A stretch of 64,000 bases of DNA from Saccharothrix luteola (GTDB taxonomy: Bacteria > Actinomycetota > Actinomycetes > Mycobacteriales > Pseudonocardiaceae), in assembly GCF_020859565.1 (NCBI RefSeq), contig NZ_JAJHUO010000005.1:39621-103620 (forward strand). The letters run 5' to 3'. Both the position numbers and the translations under genes were made by a program. Position 1 is the first letter of the stretch, and the number at the start of each line of letters is the position of its first letter. Under the pieces are notes generated by a model. That model worked only from the letters and a program-made list of their open reading frames with translations. It was not told where the DNA came from and searched no databases. Shown here one piece after another: positions 30,562 through 39,341 of this stretch.

Positions 30562-31854
30562 TCAGGCGTAGCAGGGCTTCTCGAACTTGAAGTCCTTCGC
30601 CGTCGGCCCCGTGAAGAAGTCCTCCACCAGCCCGACACCGGTCGCCGCCTGCTCGTCCGGCTTGTAGATCAACGTCTGCCGGAACGTGGCGTCGTTCGAG
30701 TTGCCGGCGAAGTTGCCCGCGCCCTGGGGCAGCATGCCCTCGTAGTCCACCGAGTTCAGCTGCCGCACGGCCGCGAGCACACCGGCCCTGGTCAGGTCCT
30801 TGTTCGAGGCCGCCTTCTCCAGCGCCGCCTTCAACGGGTACGACCACACCCACCCGGCCGTGTAGCCGTCGTTCGGCGTCACGCTCGGCAGGGCCTCGCG
30901 CAGCGCCTTGTGCCCCGGCGAGTCCGTCGCCCACGACTTCCACGGCGCGGACTGCAGGTACAGCGCCTTGATCGCGGGCGCCGCGGGGCTCTGCATCAGG
31001 CCCTGGTTCCACGTCGGCGACGTGCCGATGAACTTGCCCTTGAACCCGCGCGCCGCCGTCTGGCCGATGATCACCGCCGCGTCGGTCGGACCGGTGGTCA
31101 GGATGACCACGTCCGGCTTGTTCGCCAGCACCGCGTCGATCGCGCCGCCCTGGTTGTCCTGGCCGGTCTGGGTGACCGCGTTGGAGTACGCCACGCCGCG
31201 CTTCTCCGCCGCGATCTTCGCGCCCGCCGCCGCGTCGTCGCCGTAGTCACCGGGCAGGTGCACGGCCATCACGCTCTTCGCGCCGAGCTCGTCCACCGCG
31301 TAGTCGACCGAGTTCATCGACTCGACGCAGTAGTTCGCGCCCGATTCCAGGACGACCTCCTCCACGCCCCACAGCGACGTCCACGACGCGGGCACGCTGA
31401 CCATCTGCGTGCTCTCCAGGTCGGGCAGGATCGCCGCGGTCGTCGGCGAGCCCAGGGTCTGCGCCAGGGCCAGGACCTTGCCCTTCATCTCCTGGTAGAC
31501 CTGGTTGTGGATCTGCGGGTTGTACTTGTTGTCCTTGACGTACGTGGTCACGTCGACGTCGTAGCCGCCGATGCCGCCCTTGTCGTTGACGCGCTTCCAG
31601 AACGCCTTCTGCGACTCCGTGATCGGCACCGCGAGCGTCTTGAACGGCCCTTCGGTCAGGTCGGAGATCGACCCGAGGTAGATGCAGCCCCGGTCACTGT
31701 GGCCGGTGTCCGGGCACGGCTCGCTGGTCACGCCGAAGTCGACCTTGATACCGCCCTTGCCCTCCTGCGGCGCCGCGCCGTCGCCACCGCGACACGCGAC
31801 GGCGGCCAGCGCCACCACGGAGAGCACCGCGAGCACCGCTCTGTGACTTGCCAT
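30562..31854 (-). CDS. ABC transporter substrate-binding lipoprotein, branched-chain amino acid (LivK) type
   Basis: A 430-residue periplasmic-binding-protein-type-1 lipoprotein. The signal ends at a lipobox-like LAAVAC (C21). The domain shows the Leu/Ile/Val-binding fold with YLGSISDLTEG near the start and VAVPITESQKAFW, and later VVILTTGPTDAAVIIGQ. It captures a small ligand for the LivH/LivM/LivG/LivF importer. It is the last gene of the operon, 13 bases after livM. Because an acyl-CoA ligase sits in the operon, a carboxylic acid is a more likely ligand than an amino acid; this is inference. Confidence 0.9.
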   Translation of the reverse strand: MASHRAVLAVLSVVALAAVACRGGDGAAPQEGKGGIKVDFGVTSEPCPDTGHSDRGCIYLGSISDLTEGPFKTLAVPITESQKAFWKRVNDKGGIGGYDVDVTTYVKDNKYNPQIHNQVYQEMKGKVLALAQTLGSPTTAAILPDLESTQMVSVPASWTSLWGVEEVVLESGANYCVESMNSVDYAVDELGAKSVMAVHLPGDYGDDAAAGAKIAAEKRGVAYSNAVTQTGQDNQGGAIDAVLANKPDVVILTTGPTDAAVIIGQTAARGFKGKFIGTSPTWNQGLMQSPAAPAIKALYLQSAPWKSWATDSPGHKALREALPSVTPNDGYTAGWVWSYPLKAALEKAASNKDLTRAGVLAAVRQLNSVDYEGMLPQGAGNFAGNSNDATFRQTLIYKPDEQAATGVGLVEDFFTGPTAKDFKFEKPCYA

Positions 31855-31867
31855 CCCATCCACCCTT

Positions 31868-32968
31868 TCAGTACGAGAAAGGCCAAGTGCGCCAGTAGTT
31901 GCGGACGCGCACCCAGATACCGAACAGGCCACGTGGCTCCACGATCAGGAACACCACGATCAGCAGCCCGTAGAGGACCGCCTCGACCTGGAACACCGTG
32001 ACCGCACCGGTCGCGTCTGCGCTGATGAACGGCAGCACCGTCGGGAGTTCCCGGGTGATGCGCGGCAGCAGCGTGATGAACAGCGCGCCCATGATCGCGC
32101 CGGAGATGGTGCCCGCGCCGCCGATGAGCACCATGGCGATGTACTGCACCGACAGCAGCAGGCCGAACGAGCCGGGGTCGAAGAACCCGTTGACCACGAA
32201 CAACAACGAGCCCGCGACACCGGCGTAGAACGACGACACGGCGAACGCCAGCGCCTTGTACCGGGTCAGGTCGACGCCGATCACGGCCGCCGCCAGGTCG
32301 CGGTCGCGCACCGCCGCGAACGCCCGCCCGATCCGCGACCGCACCAGGTTGCGCGCCAGCACCGCGAAGATCACCAGCAGGACGAACATCAGCAGGTAGA
32401 GCTGCTGCGGCCCGCTGAAGAACTCCGACGGCCGGTCCAGCCGCACGCCGAACAGCTCCGGCACCGCCGCCGGCCGGCCCACGCCCGGACCGCCGGTCAA
32501 CGACGTCCACTCGCGGAACACGTGCTCGCCGAGGAACACCAGCCCCAGCGTCACGATCGCCAGGTACAGCCCGCGCAACCGGACCGCGATCGGCGCCACG
32601 ACCAGCCCCGCGAGCCCCGCCACCAGCCCGGACGCCAGCAGCCACACGGGCAGCGACGTCACCCCGAACCCGAGCACCCGCCCGTCCGGGTCCCCGGAGA
32701 GCGCCGCGCCGGTGTACGCGCCGATGGCCAGGAAGAACGCGTGCCCCAACGACACCTGCCCGGCGTACCCGGTCACGATGTTCAACCCGATCGCGCCGAT
32801 CGCCGCCACGAACCCGGTGGCCAGCAACATCAGCAGGTCGTCGGTGATGGCGAACGGCACCAGCAGCGCCACCACCACCAACGCCCCCGTCCACGTCCGC
32901 TTGGGGCGCGTGTTGAGGAACGCCATGTCCTGCGCGTAGGAGGTGTAAAGCTCCGGACGACCCTTCAC
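31868..32968 (-). CDS. ABC transporter permease, LivM type
   Basis: A 366-residue membrane protein with eight to ten helices and LivM signatures (GLNIVTGYAGQVSLGHAFFLAIGAYTGA, RLRGLYLAIVTLGLVFL, FVSSFYAGVAGSL-like helix). Start: GTG at 32968 overlaps the livH stop by four bases (GTGA) and has GGAGG upstream, so translation is coupled. It forms the channel with LivH. Confidence 0.92.
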   Translation of the reverse strand: MKGRPELYTSYAQDMAFLNTRPKRTWTGALVVVALLVPFAITDDLLMLLATGFVAAIGAIGLNIVTGYAGQVSLGHAFFLAIGAYTGAALSGDPDGRVLGFGVTSLPVWLLASGLVAGLAGLVVAPIAVRLRGLYLAIVTLGLVFLGEHVFREWTSLTGGPGVGRPAAVPELFGVRLDRPSEFFSGPQQLYLLMFVLLVIFAVLARNLVRSRIGRAFAAVRDRDLAAAVIGVDLTRYKALAFAVSSFYAGVAGSLLFVVNGFFDPGSFGLLLSVQYIAMVLIGGAGTISGAIMGALFITLLPRITRELPTVLPFISADATGAVTVFQVEAVLYGLLIVVFLIVEPRGLFGIWVRVRNYWRTWPFSY

Positions 32969-33852
32969 AGCCGCTCCACCTCCTTGCTGCCGAACAGCCC
33001 GTAGGGCCGCACGAGCAGCACGACCAACATCAGCACGTACGGCGCGACCAGCGCGAAGTTCGGCCCGAGCCACGGCGCCACGTCACCCTGGTAGGTGCCG
33101 ACCAGCGACTCCACGACCCCGACGGCCAGCCCGCCGACGACCGCGCCGCCCAGCGAGTCCAGCCCGCCGAGGATGATCGCCGGCAACGCCTTCAGCGCGA
33201 TCACCCACAGCTGCTGGTCCACGCCCGCGCCGGTGGCCACGAACACCCCGGCCAACGCCGCCAGACCACCCGCGATCGCCCACGACAGCGCGAACACCGA
33301 ACCGACCGAGATGCCCTGCGCCAGCGCGACCTCCTGGTCGTAGGCCACCGCGCGCATCGCCAGCCCCACCCGGGAGAACCGGAAGAACGCGAACAGCACC
33401 GCGACCACGACCACCGTCGTGCCGAACATGACCAGGTACCGCTGCTGCACCTCGACGCCGAGCAGCGTCACCGTCGACAGGCCCCACGGGTCGCCGACCT
33501 GCCGCACGTCCAGCCCGATGAACGCGTTCGTCACCACGCGCACCACCACGTCCACGCCGATGGTGATGATCGCGACCACGAACACCGGCTTGCCGATCAT
33601 CGGCCGCAGCACGGTCCGCTCCACGCCCAGCGCCAGCACGGCGATCAGCACCGCCGCGATCGGCACGGCCGCGAAGAACCCGACCTCCGCGGCCAGGTAG
33701 CTGACCAGCACCGCGCCCGCCAGCATGAACGCCGGCTGGGCGAAGCTGATCACCCTGGTGGACTTGTAGATGATGACGAAGCCCAGCGCCAGCAGCGCGT
33801 AGATCGACCCCGAGCCCAGGCCCCGGATCAGCGATTGCAGGAACTCGGTCAT
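32965..33852 (-). CDS. ABC transporter permease, LivH type
   Basis: A 295-residue membrane protein with the LivH pattern: ALLALGFVIIYKSTRVISFAQP near the start, AMRAVAYDQEVALAQGISV in the middle (coupling loop), and LGGLDSLGGAVVGGLAVGVVE toward the end. It overlaps the acyl-CoA ligase gene by four bases (ATGA) and livM by four bases, so all are translated together. Confidence 0.93.
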   Translation of the reverse strand: MTEFLQSLIRGLGSGSIYALLALGFVIIYKSTRVISFAQPAFMLAGAVLVSYLAAEVGFFAAVPIAAVLIAVLALGVERTVLRPMIGKPVFVVAIITIGVDVVVRVVTNAFIGLDVRQVGDPWGLSTVTLLGVEVQQRYLVMFGTTVVVVAVLFAFFRFSRVGLAMRAVAYDQEVALAQGISVGSVFALSWAIAGGLAALAGVFVATGAGVDQQLWVIALKALPAIILGGLDSLGGAVVGGLAVGVVESLVGTYQGDVAPWLGPNFALVAPYVLMLVVLLVRPYGLFGSKEVERL

Positions 33853-35702
33853 CCGCGCCCCCCGGCGTACATGTCGTCGACGAGCTCGCCGAACACCTTG
33901 GCCAGTGCCGACCGCTTGACCTTCTGCGTCGCGGTCAGCTCACCGTCCTCGTGGTCGAGCTCCTTCGGCAGCATGCGGAACTTCTTGACCTGCTCCACGG
34001 TGGCGAACCGCCCGTTGACCTCGGTCACGATGCCCTGCACCAACTCGCGCACCTCGTCCTTCTCCGCGAGGTCGCGGTAGGTGGTGTAGGTGATCCGGCG
34101 TTGCCTGGCCCAGTGGCCGACGGTGTCGTACTCGATGCCGATCAGCGCCACCAGGTACGGGCGCCGGTCGCCGAGCACGATCGCCTCCTTGATGTACGGC
34201 GAGGACTTCAGCGCGTTCTCGACCTCCGACGGCGCCACGTTCTTGCCGCCCGCGGTGATGATGATGTCCTTCATCCGGTCGGTGATCCGCACGTGCTTGC
34301 CGTCGACCCACTCGCCGACGTCGCCGGTGCGCAGCCAGCCGTCCGGGGTCATCGCCCGCCGGGTGGCCTCCTCGTCGCGCCAGTAGCCGGCGAACACGCC
34401 CGCGTGCCTGGTCTGGATCTCGCCGTCGTCGGCGATCCGCAGCTCCACGCCGGGGTGCGGTTCGCCGACCGTGCCGAGCTTCACCCGGCCGGGCCGGTTG
34501 CCGGTGGCGACGGCGCTGTTCTCGGTCATCCCGTACACCTCGTGCATCGGCACGCCGATGCCCATGAAGAACCGCAGCACCTGCGGCGAGATGGGCGCGG
34601 CGCCCGACGCGGCGTACCGGACGTGCCGCAGCCCGATCCGCGCCTTCAACGCGCGGAAGCAGAACAGCCAGCCGATGCCGTACTTCAGCCGCGTGCCGAC
34701 GGTGTGCCTGCCGCCGTTGCGCACCAGGTGATCGCCGAGGCCGTCGGCCACGCGCAGCCAGAACCGGGTGGTCGCCCGCTTGAGCCAGGTGGCGCTGGAC
34801 GCGCTGATCGTGATGGCCGCCAACACCTTCTCCCAGATGCGGGGCACGCCGAACAGGATCGTCGGCTGCACCTCGCGCAGGTTCGCCTGCACCGTCTCGA
34901 TGGACTCGGCGAAGTGCACCTGCACCCCGGCCGACGCGCTGAACCACGTGGTGAAGATGCGTTCGGCGACGTGGCACAGCGGCAGGTAGGACAGCGTGAT
35001 GTCCTTCGGTGACGGCGGCGGTTCGGTGAACCCGCCGCCCTCGACCAGCGACTGGACGGCGAACTCGACGTTCGCCACGGTCAGCATCGCGCCCTTGGGC
35101 GGCCCGGTCGTGCCCGAGGTGTAGATCAACGTCATCACGTCGTCCGCCTCGACCTCGCGCATCCGGCGCGCGACCGCGTCCGGGTTCCGCTCCCGGTGCT
35201 CCGCGCCCATCGCCAGGAAGTCGTCCCACGACAGCAGCTTCGGGTTGTCGTAGCGGTGCCGGATGCCGCGCGGCTCGATGTACACGATGCGCTCCAGGTC
35301 GGGCAGGGCGTCCAGCACGGCCAGCGCCTTGTCCACCTGCTCCTGGTCCTCGGCGATGAGCACGCGGGTCGCGGAGTGCGACAGCAGGTACGCGACCTCG
35401 GCGGCCGGGTTCGTCGGGTACAGGCCCACGGTGACCGCCCGCACGGCCGCCGCGCCGATGTCGGTGTAGAGCCACTCGCGGCGGTTCTCCGAGTGGATCG
35501 CGACCCGGTCGCCCGCGTCGACGCCGAGCGCCAGCAGGGCGTGGCCGACCAGCTCGGCCTGCGCCCAGTACCGCGCCCAGCTCACCTCGCGCCAGATGCC
35601 GAAGTCCTTGGCCCGCAACGCCACCGCGTCCGGCGTGCGGGCGGCCCGGTCGCGGACGCGGGTCACGATGGTGGTGAGCCCGGTGGTGGTGGCCGTCGTC
35701 AT
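33849..35702 (-). CDS. AMP-forming acyl-CoA synthetase inside the ABC operon
   Basis: A 617-residue FadD15-like ANL enzyme. Motifs: LIYTSGTTGPPKG, VYGMTENSAV, DGWLRTGDVGEWVDGK, hinge DRMKDIIITAGGKNVAP, and C-terminal TQKVKRSALAKV with the catalytic lysine. It overlaps livG and livH by four bases each side. It probably traps the imported acid as a CoA ester inside the cell. A paralogue without transporter genes is at 17734. Confidence 0.93.
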   Translation of the reverse strand: MTTATTTGLTTIVTRVRDRAARTPDAVALRAKDFGIWREVSWARYWAQAELVGHALLALGVDAGDRVAIHSENRREWLYTDIGAAAVRAVTVGLYPTNPAAEVAYLLSHSATRVLIAEDQEQVDKALAVLDALPDLERIVYIEPRGIRHRYDNPKLLSWDDFLAMGAEHRERNPDAVARRMREVEADDVMTLIYTSGTTGPPKGAMLTVANVEFAVQSLVEGGGFTEPPPSPKDITLSYLPLCHVAERIFTTWFSASAGVQVHFAESIETVQANLREVQPTILFGVPRIWEKVLAAITISASSATWLKRATTRFWLRVADGLGDHLVRNGGRHTVGTRLKYGIGWLFCFRALKARIGLRHVRYAASGAAPISPQVLRFFMGIGVPMHEVYGMTENSAVATGNRPGRVKLGTVGEPHPGVELRIADDGEIQTRHAGVFAGYWRDEEATRRAMTPDGWLRTGDVGEWVDGKHVRITDRMKDIIITAGGKNVAPSEVENALKSSPYIKEAIVLGDRRPYLVALIGIEYDTVGHWARQRRITYTTYRDLAEKDEVRELVQGIVTEVNGRFATVEQVKKFRMLPKELDHEDGELTATQKVKRSALAKVFGELVDDMYAGGRG

Positions 35703-36526
35703 GCCGCGCCTCCCGCGCTCTGGTGCGCCTCGCCGAGGTAGGCGCGCACGACGTCGGGGTCCTGCTGCACCTCGGCGGGCGTGCCGGTGCGGATCGGCTT
35801 GCCGAAGTCCAGCACCATCACCCGGTCGGCGAGGTCCATCACCAGGCCCATGTCGTGCTCGACCATGACCATCGCGATGCCGAGCTCGTCGCGGACGTCG
35901 AGCACGAACCGCGCCATGTCCTCGGTCTCCTCGACGTTCATGCCCGCGACCGGCTCGTCCAGCAGCAGCACCTTCGGCTCCATCGCCAGCGCGCGCCCGA
36001 GTTCCACGCGCTTCTGCACGCCGTACGGCAGCAGGCCCACCGGCAGGCGCCGCCACTGCTCCAGCTCGAGGAAGTCGATGACCTCCTCGACCGCCTCCCG
36101 GTTGGCCAGCTCCTCGCGCCGGGCCCGGCCGACCCACGCGAACGCGGCCAGCGCCCCGTACCGCATGTGGTTGTGCCGGCCCAGCATCAGGTTCTCCACC
36201 ACGGTGAGGTGGGCGAACAGCTCGATGTTCTGGAACGTCCTGGCGATGCCCATGGCGGCGACCTTGTGCGGGCGCCTGCCCAGCACCTCCTCGCCCTGGA
36301 ACCGCACCGACCCCTGCTGTGGCCGGTAGACGCCGGACAGCACGTTGAAGATCGACGTCTTGCCCGCGCCGTTGGGCCCGATGATGGCGAACAGCTCGCC
36401 CGCGGCGACGTGGAACGACACGCCGTCCACGGCGGTGACGCCGTCGAACGCCAGCCGCACGTCCCGCACTTCGAGCACGTTCGCCCCGGCTTCCCGGCTC
36501 TGCGCTGCTCGGCTCACGACAACCAC
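35699..36526 (-). CDS. ABC transporter ATP-binding protein, LivG type
   Basis: A 275-residue ATPase. Walker A is GPNGAGKTS, the Q-loop is ARTFQNIELF, Walker B is VLLLDEPVAGMNVEE, the H-loop is MVMVEHDMGL, and the C-terminal extension RTGTPAEVQQDPDVVRAYLGE is typical of LivG. The signature motif is degenerate (LLPYGVQKRVELGRAL), as is usual for this subfamily. GTG start, overlapping livF by 13 bases. Confidence 0.92.
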   Translation of the reverse strand: MVVVSRAAQSREAGANVLEVRDVRLAFDGVTAVDGVSFHVAAGELFAIIGPNGAGKTSIFNVLSGVYRPQQGSVRFQGEEVLGRRPHKVAAMGIARTFQNIELFAHLTVVENLMLGRHNHMRYGALAAFAWVGRARREELANREAVEEVIDFLELEQWRRLPVGLLPYGVQKRVELGRALAMEPKVLLLDEPVAGMNVEETEDMARFVLDVRDELGIAMVMVEHDMGLVMDLADRVMVLDFGKPIRTGTPAEVQQDPDVVRAYLGEAHQSAGGAA

Positions 36527-37299
36527 CGCTTCCGCCGCTTGTAGTGCTTCACGTCGCGGAACGACTGCGCGGCGCCCTCACCGCGCAGGCCCAGGTAGAA
36601 CTCGCGCACGTCCTCGTCGGCCAGCAGCGCGGCGGCCGGCTTGTCCATCACGACCTTGCCCGTCTCCAGCACGTAGCCGTGGTCGGCGATGGACAGCGCC
36701 ATGGTCGCGTTCTGCTCGACCAGCAGCACGGTCGTGCCGGCCGCGTTGATCTTCACGATGAGGTCGCGGATCTGCTGGACCATGAGCGGGGCCAGGCCCA
36801 GGCTCGGCTCGTCCAGCAGCAGGTAGCGAGGCTCGGACATCAGCGCCCGGCCGATGGACAGCATCTGCTGCTCGCCGCCGGACAGGTAGCCCGCGCTCTG
36901 CCGCCGCCGTTCGCGCAGCCTGGGGAACAACTCGTACATCCGGTCCAGGTTCTGCTTGATGCCGCGCGGCCTGCTGTGCCCGCCGATGCGCAGGTTCTCC
37001 TCGACCGACAGCTCGGCCAGGATGCGCCTGCCCTCCAGCGCCTGCTTCACGCCGAGCGACGCGATGCGCGTCGGCGAGGCGCGGTGGATCGGATCGCCGT
37101 CCAGGGTGATCCCGCCGCGCGTGACCTTGCCGTCGTGCACGTCGAGCAGGCCGGACAGCGCGCGCAGCAGCGTCGTCTTGCCCGCTCCGTTCGCGCCGAG
37201 CAGGGCGACGATCCGCCCCTCCGGGACCCTCAGGCTCACGCCGCGCAGCACCAACATCACGTCGTCGTAGACCACCTCAAGGTTGTTCGCCTCGAGCAC
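36514..37299 (-). CDS. ABC transporter ATP-binding protein, LivF type
   Basis: A 261-residue ATPase and first gene of the six-gene operon. Walker A is GANGAGKTT, signature LSGGEQQMLSIGRAL, Walker B YLLLDEPSLGLAPL, H-loop LVEQNA. GGAGG precedes the GTG. The C-terminal tail after LGLRGEGAAQSFRDVKHYKRRKRW is longer and more basic than usual. The divergent rsbW-sigF operon begins about 200 bases away. Confidence 0.92.
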   Translation of the reverse strand: MLEANNLEVVYDDVMLVLRGVSLRVPEGRIVALLGANGAGKTTLLRALSGLLDVHDGKVTRGGITLDGDPIHRASPTRIASLGVKQALEGRRILAELSVEENLRIGGHSRPRGIKQNLDRMYELFPRLRERRRQSAGYLSGGEQQMLSIGRALMSEPRYLLLDEPSLGLAPLMVQQIRDLIVKINAAGTTVLLVEQNATMALSIADHGYVLETGKVVMDKPAAALLADEDVREFYLGLRGEGAAQSFRDVKHYKRRKRWLS

Positions 37300-37438
37300 C
37301 AGGCGCCTCCGGGGATGTCGGGGAGGCGATCAGTATGACTCCGATCACAGGGTTACCTACCGCTGTTCGCAAACCGTGATGAACCAGCCCACGGCATGTT
37401 CGGCTTTCACGATTCTGTTGCTCAGTCCTGTGTGGACT

Positions 37439-37465
37439 GGTGTAGCGGGAGGGGTCCGTGGGTAT
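37439..37465 (+). promoter_or_regulatory. SigF/SigB-type promoter of the rsbW-sigma operon
   Basis: GGTGT (37439-37443), 16 bases, GGGTAT (37460-37465), 45 bases before the rsbW-like start. It suggests that the sigma factor drives its own operon, as for sigB and sigF in other bacteria. Confidence 0.65.
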
Positions 37466-37510
37466 GCCCCCGGCTACTGCGACGAGGGTTGTGAGGAGCG
37501 TTCGCCACAC

Positions 37511-37873
37511 ATGGACGGCTCGGAGGTGGAGCTCAGGGTGGCGGCCAGACCGGCCCACCTCTCGGTCATCCGCGCGGTCGCCGGCGCGGTCGCGCGGCGC
37601 ACCCCCGACCTGGCCGTCGACCTGATCATCGCCGTCGACGAGGCGTGCAGCGCACTGATCTCCCGGACCCTGGACCCGTCGGCCGTCCTGCGGTGCCGGT
37701 TCGCCCGGGAAGGTGATTCCGTCCGCTTCCGGGCGGAGGTCCGGTCATCGGCCGTCACCGTGCCCGATCATGACTCGTTGTACTGGCGGGTCGTCAGCTC
37801 CGTGACCGACGCGGTGGCCACCTGGGTTGACGGGGAGGGTCGGTTGCGGGTCGAGCTGAGGTGTCGGGCATGA
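37511..37873 (+). CDS. RsbW-like anti-sigma factor (HATPase)
   Basis: A 120-residue GHKL-fold ATPase related to RsbW/UsfX. Visible features are VIRAVAGAVARRTPDLAVDLIIAVDEACSALI, where DEACS corresponds to the N-box (normally DEAxxN; the Asn is replaced here), and a beta-rich second half. The G-boxes are hard to see, so nucleotide binding may be weak. It should bind and block the adjacent sigma factor. ATG at 37511; the gene overlaps the sigma gene by four bases (ATGA). Partner-switching antagonist could be the STAS protein at 42844, but that is inference. Confidence 0.8.
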   Translation: MDGSEVELRVAARPAHLSVIRAVAGAVARRTPDLAVDLIIAVDEACSALISRTLDPSAVLRCRFAREGDSVRFRAEVRSSAVTVPDHDSLYWRVVSSVTDAVATWVDGEGRLRVELRCRA

Positions 37874-38616
37874 ACGCGGTGGACTACCAGCCGCTGTTCC
37901 ACGAGCTGGCGGAAGCCGAGCGGGACGGCGAGCGCTACCAGCGGCTGCGTGACCGGTTGGTCACCGAGCACCTGCCGATGGCCAGGCACATCGCCGACCG
38001 GTTCGCCGAGCGCGGCGAGTCCGTGGAGGACCTGCGGCAGGTGGCGGCGGTCGGGCTGATCAACGCCGTGGACCGGTTCGACGTCACGCGCGGTATCGAC
38101 TTCCTGGCGTTCGCCGTGCCGACGATCACCGGTGAGGTGCGGCGGTACCTGCGTGACCAGGGGTGGGCGCTGCGCGTGCCGCGGCGGTTGAAGGAGCTGT
38201 GCGTCGCCATCGACACGGCGCGGGTGGAGCTGTCCCGCGTGTCCGGGCGCACGCCGACGCCCAGCGAGGTCGCCAGGCACCTCGGCATCGGGGTGGACCA
38301 GGTCTACGAGGGGCTGCACGCGACGTCGGCGTACCACCTGCTGTCGTTGGACGAGCAGTCGATCAGCGAGGAGTTGAACTACGCCGAACGGCTGATCAGC
38401 GACGACCCGGCTCTGGAGGTCGTCGAGCTGCACCACGCGTTGGACCCGATGCTGCGCGGGCTGCCCAAGAGGGAGAGGCGGATCGTGGTGCTGCGCTTCT
38501 TCCGCGGCATGACGCAGAGCCAGATCGCGGACTCGGTCGGCGTGTCGCAGATGCACGTCTCGCGGCTGTTGAGCCGGTCCTTGGCCCGGTTGCGCTCGTT
38601 GCTCGATGATGAGTAG
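37870..38616 (+). CDS. SigB/SigF/SigG-family stress sigma factor
   Basis: A 248-residue group 3 sigma factor. Region 2: LPMARHIADRFAERGESVEDLRQVAAVGLINAVDRFD; region 3: RRLKELCVAIDTARVELSRVSGRTPTPSEVARHLGI; region 4: LPKRERRIVVLRFFRGMTQSQIADSVGVSQMHVSRLLSR. These are the hallmarks of the SigB/SigF family. ATG at 37870 overlaps the RsbW stop. Its operon has a matching promoter, and four other genes in the window carry the same promoter type, so it may control them. Confidence 0.93.
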   Translation: MNAVDYQPLFHELAEAERDGERYQRLRDRLVTEHLPMARHIADRFAERGESVEDLRQVAAVGLINAVDRFDVTRGIDFLAFAVPTITGEVRRYLRDQGWALRVPRRLKELCVAIDTARVELSRVSGRTPTPSEVARHLGIGVDQVYEGLHATSAYHLLSLDEQSISEELNYAERLISDDPALEVVELHHALDPMLRGLPKRERRIVVLRFFRGMTQSQIADSVGVSQMHVSRLLSRSLARLRSLLDDE

Positions 38617-38667
38617 CGCTCGTGCGCCGTCGAGCCTGGGTCGCGCGGGACGGAAGGGGTGGTCGCC

Positions 38668-39036
38668 GTGGTGGCGGGCCCGGTGAGCCTGGCGTGGCCG
38701 CAGCGGGCGGCCGTGGTCCTGGGCGTGCTGCTGGTCGCGTGGGGCGTGGCGGACCTCGTGCGGTCCGAGCCGGGATGGGCGGTGCTGCACCTGGTGAGCG
38801 GTGTGGTGATCGGGGCGGCGGCGGTGCGGACCCGGGTGGCGCGGCTGGTCGGCTCGATGACGGGTGTCGTGTACCTGGTCGTGTTCGCGTTCGGGGTGAG
38901 CGAGTCGGGTGGGTCGATGGACGCCGGCCTCATCGGCAACGCGGTGCACCTGCTGATCGGCTTCGCCTCCGTGGGCGTCGCGGAGGGCTGCGCGTGGTGC
39001 GAACAACGAGCCCGCCGCGCCGCCGACTCCCACTGA
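38668..39036 (+). CDS. Small DUF4383-like membrane protein
   Basis: A roughly 122-residue protein with four membrane helices in the DUF4383 order (AVLHLVSGVVIGAAAVRTRVARLVGSMTGVVYLVVFAFG, GNAVHLLIGFASVGVA). It follows the sigma gene by 51 bases on the same strand and may be its third operon member. Start: GTG at 38668 with GGAAGGGG upstream; an in-frame GTG at 38659 overlaps that site. Function unknown. Confidence 0.78.
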   Translation: MVAGPVSLAWPQRAAVVLGVLLVAWGVADLVRSEPGWAVLHLVSGVVIGAAAVRTRVARLVGSMTGVVYLVVFAFGVSESGGSMDAGLIGNAVHLLIGFASVGVAEGCAWCEQRARRAADSH

Positions 39037-39281
39037 CCTCCCCTTCCTTGTTCCACCTGTTCCTCCCACCTCGCCCCCACCCGCCTTCGCCACACCACTC
39101 GCCGAGCCGTCCGGCCGCCGTTCCCTCAGCCCTTCCCGCCGCCGTTCCCGCCGCCATTCCCATCGCCGTTCCCGCCGCTCTCTTCCCTCAGCCGTTGCTG
39201 CGCCGTTTCGAGGGCCGCTCCCACACCGATCTCAGGCCCGTTCCCACAGCCATCGGCGCGTTTTCCCGTGCCGGTGAGCGC
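39037..39281. repeat. Pyrimidine-rich intergenic tract with GCCGTTCCC repeats
   Basis: About 245 bases, C/T-rich on the plus strand. Between 39115 and 39182 a unit close to CCGCCGTTCCC is repeated about six times. No gene is visible. The tract ends just before the SigF-type promoter of the next gene. Confidence 0.6.
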
Positions 39282-39306
39282 GGTTGCACCAACCCCCTTT
39301 CGGGTA
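39282..39306 (+). promoter_or_regulatory. SigF/SigB-type promoter of the Vms1/eRF1-like gene
   Basis: GGTT (39282-39285), 16 bases, GGGTAC (39302-39307), about 35 bases before the start codon at 39342. It fits the sigma-B/SigF consensus well. Confidence 0.65.
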
Positions 39307-39341
39307 CCACCCGTGTAACCCGAACGGGGAGGACCGAACCG

